Made by a program: the position numbers and the translations under genes
Shown: positions 15,855-23,895 of the stretch, in pieces
How positions within the stretch are numbered: the stretch's first letter is position 1
Layout of the letters: every line of letters begins with the position of its first letter
Notes under the pieces: generated by a model
Database searches by the model: none
What the model was told of the DNA's origin: nothing
What the model saw: only the letters and a program-made list of their open reading frames with translations
Assembly: GCA_024400115.1 (NCBI GenBank)
Contig: JAKSNF010000004.1
Span: forward strand, 62,001 to 126,000
Direction: 5' to 3'
DNA: 64,000 nucleotides
DNA from: Paludibacteraceae bacterium
Lineage (GTDB): Bacteria > Bacteroidota > Bacteroidia > Bacteroidales > Paludibacteraceae

Positions 15855-17057
15855 TTATTTATTAAATTCGTTAATAGCCGCATACAAGGTATCATAGAAT
15901 ATCTTACCTACGTATTTAGGAGTATATTGTTCGTATTGTTGCTCAATTTGAGAGAACGGAATTGTTGTGCCTTTATGCTTGGTACAAAAATCAACGATTT
16001 GATTGATCAGTTCATCTGTAATAGGCGCATCCATTTTCACATTCAATGCCATCGGATACGGCTTCAGGACAGGTAATGTGGGGCAATCGTCATTGTAATA
16101 AAAATTCAATATCGGTTTACCTGTCGCAATATAATCTAATATCTTGCTGGGCATTTGAGAAGATGTTTTGTTGGCGATATGTACCAACACATCAGACTGC
16201 AACAAATAACTATCTGCCACATCGGGTTGTACAAAGCCATAGTAATGCAACCAAGGAAGCGTATTCTTGAAATATTTGTCAATAAACTGCTGAGGGAACG
16301 AGCCATTAAACCCACCGGCAATATGCAGACCATAATCGCCATAATTTTGAAGTTGCTCTATAATATCAAACATATATTGCGGATGACGAGCATCAGGATA
16401 GAATTTGCCTACAAATGCTAAATTAATGTCGTGAGTCTCTGCCATTGGGGTATTAACATTAGTTGCGCGTTCTACAATATTACAGAATTCAGCTATCACA
16501 TTCTTACACTTATTTTCCCTTAATGTAGAACTTGCATATATCTTTGGTAAAATAATTTTGGTTGCTTTAGTATCCCATTCTGCTCGTTGCTCTAACATAT
16601 TAATTAATGGTTCCATATAGTAATACACCAATGGAATTGAAAGACCAAAACACGAAGCAATGCTCATAGGATAATAAGGCATCGAACAACAAAGAATCAC
16701 ATCAAACTCCGATTTATGACGATTCAGCCAAAGGTATATCTCGGTATCTCGTGGTTCAGAGAAACGTTTATGCCAAATACGATAGAGAATAGATTTCGGC
16801 CACAATAAATAGCGTAAGAATTTAAATTTTCCTAAACCACTGACGAGTTTGAGATAGCGGCAGGTATTATTCCATGGTGTATGTATAATGTGGCAAGTTT
16901 TGTAAGTCGATTGTTGTTGTTCTTTTGTTTGAGCGCAACCGAGGATAGAGATATGCACATCGTCATATTGGATTAATGCATCCACTAATCTATACACGAT
17001 ACGGGCATTCGCACTCGTATTAGGATATAGTTCATCGTGTAGTAGCAAGATTCTCAT
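15855..17057 (-). CDS. GT4-like glycosyltransferase
   Basis: A 400-residue GT-B fold glycosyltransferase by layout: N-terminal MRILLLHDELYPNTSANARIVYRLVDAL, a linker, then a second Rossmann half beginning LAFVGKFYPDARHPQYMFDII and ending with a donor-site stretch (SDVLVHIANKTSSQMPSKILDYIATGKPIL), where S-KI-DY-ATGKPI resembles the E-x7-E region of GT4 enzymes. It should add one sugar of the repeat unit from a nucleotide donor. Its stop is 6 bases before capE and its start overlaps the next gene by 4, so it is part of the same operon. Donor unknown; FucNAc or pseudaminic acid are candidates only by context. Confidence 0.82.
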   Translation of the reverse strand: MRILLLHDELYPNTSANARIVYRLVDALIQYDDVHISILGCAQTKEQQQSTYKTCHIIHTPWNNTCRYLKLVSGLGKFKFLRYLLWPKSILYRIWHKRFSEPRDTEIYLWLNRHKSEFDVILCCSMPYYPMSIASCFGLSIPLVYYYMEPLINMLEQRAEWDTKATKIILPKIYASSTLRENKCKNVIAEFCNIVERATNVNTPMAETHDINLAFVGKFYPDARHPQYMFDIIEQLQNYGDYGLHIAGGFNGSFPQQFIDKYFKNTLPWLHYYGFVQPDVADSYLLQSDVLVHIANKTSSQMPSKILDYIATGKPILNFYYNDDCPTLPVLKPYPMALNVKMDAPITDELINQIVDFCTKHKGTTIPFSQIEQQYEQYTPKYVGKIFYDTLYAAINEFNK

Positions 17058-17908
17058 TTTTTATCAAAAGCATCAATAAAACTATTCGGGCAACAATTTA
17101 GGACATGCACTCCTTTTCGGTCCGCTATCTCACGCAGTTCCCAATAGGTAGGAAAATAAGATGCATATAACCTTAATACCTCATGAAATTTCATAGGGCG
17201 ACCATCACCATCAATAATTACATTTTCGTCAACCTCTTTTTTATCATAGAAATGGCTATCACGCATGCAAGTATGATTATCGGCATTAACATAAATATCA
17301 CGAGTCCAAGAATGCTCCACCCCATACAATTCAATCGTTTGATAACGCATATAGATACCTAAATAAATTGCTAAGGCTAAAACATTATTGACCTCCGGCA
17401 TTGCCAAATTATGGTCATAGCAATATTGTCTATGTTCTTCCGGACCTATATATATTGCTTCATTTACACGCATAATATTCACATGTTCTGTTGATTGCAG
17501 CCATGTCACATTGCGCGTATGTTCTTCGGGGACAAAAAGAGTCATCGACCATGTAGTATCATTCAATATTTTTTTCACTATATCAAGACCATTAAAATTG
17601 GCTCGAGGATGAAAAAAAGCGGGATCTGCTAAAACATAATAGCGAGGCTTTAATTCTTTATAAGAAGGATGTAAAATATGTGCATTCGATACCATGTAAT
17701 CACAAGAATCATCCAACTGATTTATCATTTGTTTCAACGAATCCCCATTTCCTAAGATACGAAGCATCTTCTTTTCCGGATTTGGTAAAGAATTAATATT
17801 GTCCATCAAAGACAAATTAGTTAGTCGATGCAAGAAGTAATCATAATGTTTTTGATCTCTTCTCTGACTACGCCATCTATTTATATATTGTTTTAACATA
17901 TTCATCAT
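17054..17908 (-). CDS. GT42-like (Cst-type) glycosyltransferase, candidate pseudaminyl transferase
   Basis: A 284-residue protein with LRILGNGDSLKQ near residue 50, like the GNGPSL nucleotide loop of CstII sialyltransferases and the related DUF115 fold; a central ALAIYLGIYMRYQTIELYGVEHSW that matches the Cst core (ALGYKEIYLSGIDF); a DSHFYDK His-bearing segment; and LNCCPNSFIDAF at the C-terminus, like the CPNS motif of GT42. GT42 enzymes use CMP-nonulosonic acids. Since the operon makes CMP-pseudaminic acid and this gene was once directly downstream of pseI, transfer of pseudaminic acid is a reasoned guess. The other reading is a DUF115-type motility glycosylation protein. Confidence 0.65.
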   Translation of the reverse strand: MMNMLKQYINRWRSQRRDQKHYDYFLHRLTNLSLMDNINSLPNPEKKMLRILGNGDSLKQMINQLDDSCDYMVSNAHILHPSYKELKPRYYVLADPAFFHPRANFNGLDIVKKILNDTTWSMTLFVPEEHTRNVTWLQSTEHVNIMRVNEAIYIGPEEHRQYCYDHNLAMPEVNNVLALAIYLGIYMRYQTIELYGVEHSWTRDIYVNADNHTCMRDSHFYDKKEVDENVIIDGDGRPMKFHEVLRLYASYFPTYWELREIADRKGVHVLNCCPNSFIDAFDKK

Positions 17909-17949
17909 TTCACATACTCCAACTTCATGGGAGTGCCTTTAGTTAAATC
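17905..17949. repeat. 45-bp direct repeat: remnant of the pseI 3' end
   Basis: It matches 21480-21524 at 42 of 45 positions, in direct orientation. On the minus strand it still reads DLTKGTPMKLEYVK-stop, against DLTKGTPMKLEFVK-stop in intact pseI. It lies directly before the GT42-like gene and marks the far boundary of the inserted DUF262 cassette. Confidence 0.9.
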
Positions 17950-18017
17950 GAAAAATTCTTATTTTCAACTTTTGTTTATTTGGACAAGAATGGCACAAGG
18001 ATGAGGATTATTTTCTT

Positions 18018-18926
18018 TTATGTCAACAAATCCGCAATTATTTTTGATGCATGACTAATATCATCGCTTTGCTCCGAACCAGAAGACTCTGCTTTAGTGT
18101 GGAGAGATGCCAATATCAATCTTTGCTCATCACAATAAAAATAAGCACGCAGACCAGAACCTTTCTGTCTTAATTCATAGGTCATATCATTCCCTTTCCC
18201 CTCGCATTTTTTTACAATATTGTCATCATAATTTGCAGGAAACAGAAGTCCCGCCTTATATGCTTCATGCAATCGATTGATAACATTTTCACTAACATCG
18301 CAATGAGGATTCATAAACTGTGACACAAATTCTTCTGAACATATAATCCGCTTTCCACTAAAATAATAGGGCAACGTTTTTAACGCTTTTTCACGCTCAT
18401 CTAAACGAGAGAACTCAACACATTTAATTTCATATGAATTATCGACAAACCAATTTAATATTTCCACCGATTTGTTGTCTTGTTTACCAACTATCGAAAG
18501 AGGGTTTACTTTTACCTCATTTCTTATTGGAATAGAAGCGATACACCAATTTTCTTTATGAGCGACAAATAGATTATCTGCATCCTGATCTAAAAAAACA
18601 TAACTTTGCCATTCTTCATCTTTCCATGCATTGTGCCCTTTAATATATTGGTTGGATGGATAGTTATTAAACATCGAATAAGCTTTTTTTCGCAAAGGTT
18701 CATTTTCATAGTCTCGTGGAATCAAATGAATAAGTTCTGTTATAGTCTTATCTCCTACCTTTAAGTTTTTAGGATCACACTTGAGAATCATACGATACTC
18801 TTCCTTGTTATCACCTTTATAATGAACATAAGCAGTAATAAAAGCACAAAACGCAATAATCAAGTCGTCTTGCTTCAAATCATTGACAGGGGCACATATA
18901 CAATCATTAAGATAAAATGTCATCAT
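18018..18926 (-). CDS. Unknown protein with a possible RelE/HigB-like C-terminal domain
   Basis: Third gene of the DUF262 cassette, overlapping the ATPase by 4 bases (ATGA). I do not recognise the first ~220 residues. The last ~60 (MTYELRQKGSGLRAYFYCDE, then RLILASLHTKAESSG) resemble the core of RelE/HigB/Gp49 toxins, whose pattern is Y-ELR, then RA-Y, then ILLH-F-KK. The key basic residues are only partly kept, so ribonuclease activity is a guess. As the last gene of a kinase-free ATPase cassette it is the best effector candidate. About 70 bases of gene-free DNA separate it from the repeat at 17949. Confidence 0.7.
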   Translation of the reverse strand: MMTFYLNDCICAPVNDLKQDDLIIAFCAFITAYVHYKGDNKEEYRMILKCDPKNLKVGDKTITELIHLIPRDYENEPLRKKAYSMFNNYPSNQYIKGHNAWKDEEWQSYVFLDQDADNLFVAHKENWCIASIPIRNEVKVNPLSIVGKQDNKSVEILNWFVDNSYEIKCVEFSRLDEREKALKTLPYYFSGKRIICSEEFVSQFMNPHCDVSENVINRLHEAYKAGLLFPANYDDNIVKKCEGKGNDMTYELRQKGSGLRAYFYCDEQRLILASLHTKAESSGSEQSDDISHASKIIADLLT

Positions 18927-19897
18927 AGTAATTGCTCTGCATTTAATTCAAATTGATCAAACATACCATGTGGCCAATTATCCACCCTACCATTAGGAAG
19001 AATGTGTACTTGTTCTATTTTGGACAAACGGTTATCATCCAACGACATCCAATAGGCAACAATCTTTTCCGACATCGAGGAGTGATTTTTGACATAGACA
19101 CGCAGACCATCAAAAAAATGGTCACTATGCGTTTCTACAATTACTTGAGCTCCCGATTTTACCGTTTTGGAGACCAATTCTGCCATATCCGACTGCCCTC
19201 TCGGATGAAGATGGGCTTCTGGATTCTCTATCAATACAGTTGCTTTTGTCACTGAGGCAACAAGCAATGCAACGATAACTGTTAATGTATAACTGAGACC
19301 AAATCCAACATTCAACGGCGTATGGCCATCAAATGTCATAAACTGAACAGAGTTTTGTAGCTTTTCCTCAAAATTCACACCTGGACAAATTATATTTAAC
19401 CACTCCTTAAGCACATATTCGAAACTATCCACAACGGAATCTTTGCGTTTCATGCAGTCATCCATTTGTGAATTTGCATACGCTTCGATAATCTCTACCA
19501 CATTGGCTCCCATACTGTCTAATTCTGAATCATATGTCATCGGCATGGAGAGTTGGGGTCCAAGACGCCCTGCTGACACATAAATAACCTGCGGAATCTC
19601 CTCTGTATTTGAATTTTGCACAGGGCCTATATCGGACAAGGAAATCTTACCATCCCTTCCATACTGCTCCGTTAACATTACAGAATCAGAGTGACTGCAG
19701 CGCAAATCCTGCCAAGAACCATATCCTTTTAAAAGAACATTAGATTCTCCGCGAGCTACTTTATCTAACATTCGCAGAGCTTGGATAACAGAACTCTTAC
19801 CACTGCTATTCAAACCAGTTAAAACGGTCAATGGACTTAATTTGAAAGATGCTTCTGCAAAAGATTTAAATCCTTTAATGGTTAAATGCTTAATCAT
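18923..19897 (-). CDS. DUF3696-type ABC/OLD-like ATPase
   Basis: A 324-residue SMC/OLD-related ATPase: FKLSPLTVLTGLNSSGKSSVIQAL is the Walker A region (P-loop GLNSSGKSS), VLIENPEAHLHPRGQ the Walker B and following His region, and VETHSDHFFDGLR the H-loop. The tail RVDNWPHGMFDQFE is the DUF3696 signature. These ATPases serve as sensors or motors in several anti-phage systems. Both ends overlap neighbours by 4 bases, so three proteins are made in step and likely act as one complex. It is shorter than many OLD ATPases and has no TOPRIM nuclease domain. Confidence 0.9.
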   Translation of the reverse strand: MIKHLTIKGFKSFAEASFKLSPLTVLTGLNSSGKSSVIQALRMLDKVARGESNVLLKGYGSWQDLRCSHSDSVMLTEQYGRDGKISLSDIGPVQNSNTEEIPQVIYVSAGRLGPQLSMPMTYDSELDSMGANVVEIIEAYANSQMDDCMKRKDSVVDSFEYVLKEWLNIICPGVNFEEKLQNSVQFMTFDGHTPLNVGFGLSYTLTVIVALLVASVTKATVLIENPEAHLHPRGQSDMAELVSKTVKSGAQVIVETHSDHFFDGLRVYVKNHSSMSEKIVAYWMSLDDNRLSKIEQVHILPNGRVDNWPHGMFDQFELNAEQLL

Positions 19898-21327
19898 AAG
19901 TGAATGTACTTTGATATTATTTCATTAATTTTATGGTACCTATATGAGACAGACGCATGTTTCATACTGTCTCTTGAAATAGATATTATAAATTTATCAT
20001 CTGATAATAGTTGAGCATATTCTTCTAAAACTTGCTTTTTATTTACACACAAACATTGATATTCTTCATCTGTCAATTGACACAACAACACGCCCCACGT
20101 CTCAAATAGACATTTGTTAATTGGTGCTCTACGCTGACCCATTTGACTTTTACGAAATGCATGTTCTCGGAACATTTTCATCGCTCGCACCATCGCCTTA
20201 TCAAACAACAATTCAATCTCCTCGTTTGTCCAACTCACATAAGCGGATTCCACTATTGTTTTACTTTGTTTGAGCATTCGACCTGCCGATTTGTCTTTGT
20301 CAACTTTCGCATTCAGCAATATCATCGTATCGGACAACCAAGTATCAGATGTAACTGTTCTTATATAAGACTTCGGAGAACGAATCAAAAAAGAAACTAA
20401 GCGCAGTATCAATTCCTTATCCCCCATGCGATTTTCCCGAACAGAATATCCTGTCGCCTCTGTAAAATGAGGATTATTTGCCAATTTCTTCAGCAATTCC
20501 GTAGCATAACCAGTATAAAGTGCATTACGGATTTCTTGTTGACTAAGAGGCAAACCTCCCGTATTCAATCGCTTAAAAATATTCCGCTTTACTTCTTCTG
20601 GTGTATTAGGATTTATCACTGTGAATTGGAATTCTGTTTCGCGAATTCGATTCTGTAGATGAATCGGCAATTGGCTCATAGTCTTACCATTATACTCACT
20701 CCAAAACTCCAGATTGCTCAATGCAAAACCATTTTTTCTCTTTGACGGATATTCGTCTGGTTTAAAATTAACACCTAATACAAAATCTCTCAAAGCACTA
20801 ATACGTTGCAACCCATCTACTACTGTCCATTTTGACATTACATCTGCTGACACATAAAACATAGGTAACGGAATTCGCAAAAGAAGAGACTCTATCAAAC
20901 GAGATTTTTGAGTATAATCCCACACTTCATTACGTTGGAAATCAGGGTTCAACCTAATAGTTCCCTGTTCTAAACGTCGCAGCAAAGTATCCATTGGCAC
21001 AACTCGCGTCTCAATAGATATCAGTTCTGGATTAAATGGGTCTTCCTCTTCACTTTCTCCATCGTCTATTTCTATACCATCAAATAATTGATCTTCAAAC
21101 CACTTTGATATTAGCGCAATCTTAGCATCAATTTCTTGCTGATTATTTTCTACCTTTGCTAAACTTTCTGAATCTAAGTTCCAACCTCGATTATCATTAT
21201 GAACCAATTGCAATATAAGTTCACCTTTATTTACTTCACGAAGAATGCATTTTGATGCATCCTCTAAAATAGGTTGAAAGTTTTTAATGCCTTCGTTTCG
21301 AATTTTGAAATCTATAAATGTATCCAT
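19894..21327 (-). CDS. DUF262 (GmrS/ParB-like) protein
   Basis: DUF262 domains, as in GmrSD, bind or hydrolyse nucleotides and act as NTP-driven nuclease sensors. Seen: PMDTLLRRLEQGTIRLNPDFQRNEVW, IPLPMFYV, and WTVVDGLQRISALRDF, the family's DGxQR motif, then a helical region (VKRNIFKRLNTGGLPLSQQEIRNALY). An acidic insert (DGESEEEDPFNP) precedes it. The open frame extends upstream to 21483, but a strong promoter at 21370-21400 would begin transcription near 21363; the ATG at 21327 (MDTFIDF) is preferred, giving 477 residues. First gene of a three-gene cassette inserted behind pseI. Confidence 0.88.
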   Translation of the reverse strand: MDTFIDFKIRNEGIKNFQPILEDASKCILREVNKGELILQLVHNDNRGWNLDSESLAKVENNQQEIDAKIALISKWFEDQLFDGIEIDDGESEEEDPFNPELISIETRVVPMDTLLRRLEQGTIRLNPDFQRNEVWDYTQKSRLIESLLLRIPLPMFYVSADVMSKWTVVDGLQRISALRDFVLGVNFKPDEYPSKRKNGFALSNLEFWSEYNGKTMSQLPIHLQNRIRETEFQFTVINPNTPEEVKRNIFKRLNTGGLPLSQQEIRNALYTGYATELLKKLANNPHFTEATGYSVRENRMGDKELILRLVSFLIRSPKSYIRTVTSDTWLSDTMILLNAKVDKDKSAGRMLKQSKTIVESAYVSWTNEEIELLFDKAMVRAMKMFREHAFRKSQMGQRRAPINKCLFETWGVLLCQLTDEEYQCLCVNKKQVLEEYAQLLSDDKFIISISRDSMKHASVSYRYHKINEIISKYIHL

Positions 21328-21369
21328 AATTTTAAAATGATATTTTTCACGTTTCATTTTTTTCGCTTG

Positions 21370-21400
21370 CAAAGATACAAAAAAATCTTGGCATAGCAAA
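21370..21400 (-). promoter_or_regulatory. Internal promoter of the DUF262 cassette
   Basis: Minus strand TTTGCTATG, spacer, TATCTTTG, with 19 bases between boxes. It lies inside the long polysaccharide operon but just in front of the cassette, so these three genes can be expressed on their own. Confidence 0.8.
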
Positions 21401-21479
21401 ATATTTTTTATATTTTTGATAACATTTCTACCATTTTTGACACAAATTGATGATAAAAACAAGAACGAGGATTGAAACC

Positions 21480-21524
21480 TCATTTCACAAACTCCAACTT
21501 CATAGGAGTGCCTTTTGTTAAATC
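21480..21524. repeat. 45-bp direct repeat: 3' end of intact pseI
   Basis: Partner of 17905-17949 (42 of 45 identical). It is the real end of pseI. The two copies bound a 3.5-kb insertion holding the DUF262 cassette and its promoter. Confidence 0.9.
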
Positions 21525-22493
21525 TTGATTTACTTTTTTGCCTAACAATTCCTTTAGATATTTGGGGTGCAATCCAAATCCCGGACGGACGGAGCGCACG
21601 TTCTTTTCTGTCACGATTTCGCCTGCTTTTATGTCCTCCGCCACATAAAGGGAGCGACTAAACTCACGCCCTTTAATGGAGGTCAGATTCATCGGATACA
21701 CAACATCTCCCATTGCTTTCTCCGTATTGCGGATAGATTGCACCAACTTCGCGAAATCATCTTTCGTCATAGAGAAGGCAGCATCGGGTCCGCCAATAGA
21801 CTTATCCAAAATAAAATGTTTCTCTACCATCGTTGCCCCCATAGCCACTGCGGCAATTGCCACGTCCGAACCAATGGTATGGTCACTCAATCCGACCTTG
21901 ACGCCATAGCGATCCTTCATATCTACCATCGTACGGAGATTAACATTCTCTAATGGAGCGGGATAAGCAGAAACGCAACGAAGTAACGTAATATCATCAT
22001 TTCCAACTTCGCGACAAGTTTGAACAGCAAGGTCTATATCCTCCTGAGTAGCAATGCCTGTAGAAATAATTATTGGTTTCCCTTTTGACGCAGCATAGCG
22101 AATGAGATTAACATCCGTAATTTCAAAACTTGCTATCTTATATATCGGGTTACCCAATGACTCCAACAAATCGACCGCAGAATTATCAAAAGGCGTTGAG
22201 AAACAAACTAAACCGCATTTCTTGGCTTCCTCAAAGATTGCTTGATGCCATTCCCAGGGGGTATAGGCTTCCTTATATAAATCATACAAGGTGCGACCAT
22301 CCCATAAAGTGCCGCTATCAACCCTAAAATCTGGTGTATCACAATCAAGAGTGATAGTATCCGCCGTATATGTTTGGATTTTGATTGCATCCGTGCCTGC
22401 CTCTTTAGCCGCACGCACAGAGGCTAAAGCCGTTTCTAAAGAGTGACCATGATTGGCGGATAACTCCGCTACTATGAATGTTTTATTACTCAT
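21480..22493 (-). CDS. pseI: Pseudaminic acid synthase
   Basis: PseI condenses phosphoenolpyruvate with the 6-deoxy-AltdiNAc sugar to give pseudaminic acid. The 337-residue sequence has the NeuB/PseI barrel start (FIVAELSANHGHSLETAL), IKIQTY, CFSTPFDNSAVDLL, STGIATQEDI and KHFILDKSIGGPDAAFS, followed by a C-terminal antifreeze-like SAF domain (SLYVAEDIKAGEIVTEKNVRSVRPGFGLHPKY). GGPDAAFS and the SANH start are typical of PseI and unlike NeuB. It overlaps the pseG-pseH fusion by 4 bases. Its final 45 bases are duplicated at 17905-17949. Confidence 0.95.
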   Translation of the reverse strand: MSNKTFIVAELSANHGHSLETALASVRAAKEAGTDAIKIQTYTADTITLDCDTPDFRVDSGTLWDGRTLYDLYKEAYTPWEWHQAIFEEAKKCGLVCFSTPFDNSAVDLLESLGNPIYKIASFEITDVNLIRYAASKGKPIIISTGIATQEDIDLAVQTCREVGNDDITLLRCVSAYPAPLENVNLRTMVDMKDRYGVKVGLSDHTIGSDVAIAAVAMGATMVEKHFILDKSIGGPDAAFSMTKDDFAKLVQSIRNTEKAMGDVVYPMNLTSIKGREFSRSLYVAEDIKAGEIVTEKNVRSVRPGFGLHPKYLKELLGKKVNQDLTKGTPMKLEFVK

Positions 22494-23884
22494 AACGTTT
22501 TTTCAAAATGAATAAACTTCTCGTCTCGAGAGATTTCTTCAAAATTATTTCTAATAAAGTATTTGCGAGACTGTTCATTATCTAAATAAACATCGGAGGC
22601 AATAATGGCAATACTCATGGATTTCACAAGTTGTTCCATCTTTTCCTCAATAACATGTCCGAGTCCTCGTTTCCACCATGAAGGATGAAGAAATAATCCA
22701 CATTCAACAATCATTCGGGGAATTCGATCTTTAATATCATAAGAACCGACAAACTCATCCCCGATAAAGAATGCATAATATAGTTTATCTTTCGATGTTT
22801 TCAAAGATTCTATAAATAGACAATGATCTTCATAACTAAATGTATTTTTATTTACCATCCATTGGCGAATTTCCGGCAAATTTCTTGTCGCCCATACTTG
22901 CCAACTTTCAGCTTGCGTCAAATCTACATAGTTAACAACCCGCAGAGCAAGGCGATAAAAGATAGAACGGATATGCGGCCGAACCCTATTGAAATCCATT
23001 TTCGCCAATGCGTTCGTTTGTTTGATTTCTATCGAGCGCAATAATAACAAATTGCCCAAAGGCTCAATGCAATTCGATTGTACTAATCGGTTATATATTT
23101 CCTCTTGATTATCAACATACCAACCGGCATAAACATGGCAACCTTGCGATAGAGCCTCATAACAAACAGTGCTGGCACAACAAACCACATTCTCCGCTTG
23201 AGCAAAAGCCGAAGCCATGTTATTCGCAGAAAGACGAGAAAGGATCTTAATTCCACACATCTTCAGCGATTCTAAATGCCTATATCCATCGCCAACTATG
23301 GCTACAATATAAGAGATACCTTGGGCTTGTAATAAGCGCACCATTTTCTCGGTCACATTGGGTTCATCTAAGCCTCCAATAGTCACAATCCAAGAACCGG
23401 GGACCTTTTTAATTGGGTAATCTTCAAAGAATGCAGGACGAAGTAAAGCATATTTAGGAGTGGTGCACACCTTTGTATAAGGCTCTACATCATAAACCGA
23501 CTCATCAACTAAACTATGGTTAATCACTACATCTGCCACAAAATGTTTATCGTGGATATCATCGATACAAACGAGTTTACAACCTTTGTCTTTGATTTGG
23601 CGTTGGTATTCTGTGGTATAAAAATAGTTATCAAGCACTACAATTTCATTGCCTGTTAAGTAGGTTAGAAACTTATCAAATCTACTTTCGTCTACAGGAA
23701 GCGATACTAATTGGCAAACATTCTCTGCTTCGCTTATCTGGTACGGAGTCGGCTCTTGAGTAAACATCACGCACTCAAAGTCAGACTTCAACATATCTGC
23801 CAAAGCCAAACTGCGAATGAAGTGGCCATATCCAATGTCCGCTCCCGCATCTGCTCGAAAATAGATTTTTTGTTTCGTGAGCAT
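22490..23884 (-). CDS. pseG: PseG-PseH fusion: UDP-AltdiNAc hydrolase and N-acetyltransferase
   Basis: The first ~310 residues are PseG, the inverting hydrolase that removes UDP: FRADAGADIGYGHFIRSLALA near the start, VVLDNYFYT, CIDDIHDKHFVADVVINHS, and a GT28-like C-terminal half (WIVTIGGLDEPN). Residues about 320-464 are a GNAT acetyltransferase (ESWQVWATRNLPEIR, GDEFVGSYDI, RGLGHVIEEKM for acetyl-CoA binding, NEQSRKYFIRNNFEE), matching PseH, which acetylates N4. In many bacteria these are two proteins; the fusion keeps consecutive steps (PseH before PseG) together. It overlaps pseI by 4 bases and is separated from pseF by the AIPR gene. Confidence 0.92.
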   Translation of the reverse strand: MLTKQKIYFRADAGADIGYGHFIRSLALADMLKSDFECVMFTQEPTPYQISEAENVCQLVSLPVDESRFDKFLTYLTGNEIVVLDNYFYTTEYQRQIKDKGCKLVCIDDIHDKHFVADVVINHSLVDESVYDVEPYTKVCTTPKYALLRPAFFEDYPIKKVPGSWIVTIGGLDEPNVTEKMVRLLQAQGISYIVAIVGDGYRHLESLKMCGIKILSRLSANNMASAFAQAENVVCCASTVCYEALSQGCHVYAGWYVDNQEEIYNRLVQSNCIEPLGNLLLLRSIEIKQTNALAKMDFNRVRPHIRSIFYRLALRVVNYVDLTQAESWQVWATRNLPEIRQWMVNKNTFSYEDHCLFIESLKTSKDKLYYAFFIGDEFVGSYDIKDRIPRMIVECGLFLHPSWWKRGLGHVIEEKMEQLVKSMSIAIIASDVYLDNEQSRKYFIRNNFEEISRDEKFIHFEKTL

Positions 23885-23895
23885 TGATTTAAGTA

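Noticed and set aside
21328..21483. Upstream extension of the DUF262 frame overlapping pseI
   Set aside because: A consensus promoter lies inside it, so those codons would be before the transcript start; the residues do not look like a domain.
17905..21524. Insertion sequence or transposon with transposase
   Set aside because: There is no transposase or inverted terminal repeat; the direct repeats are pieces of pseI coding sequence.
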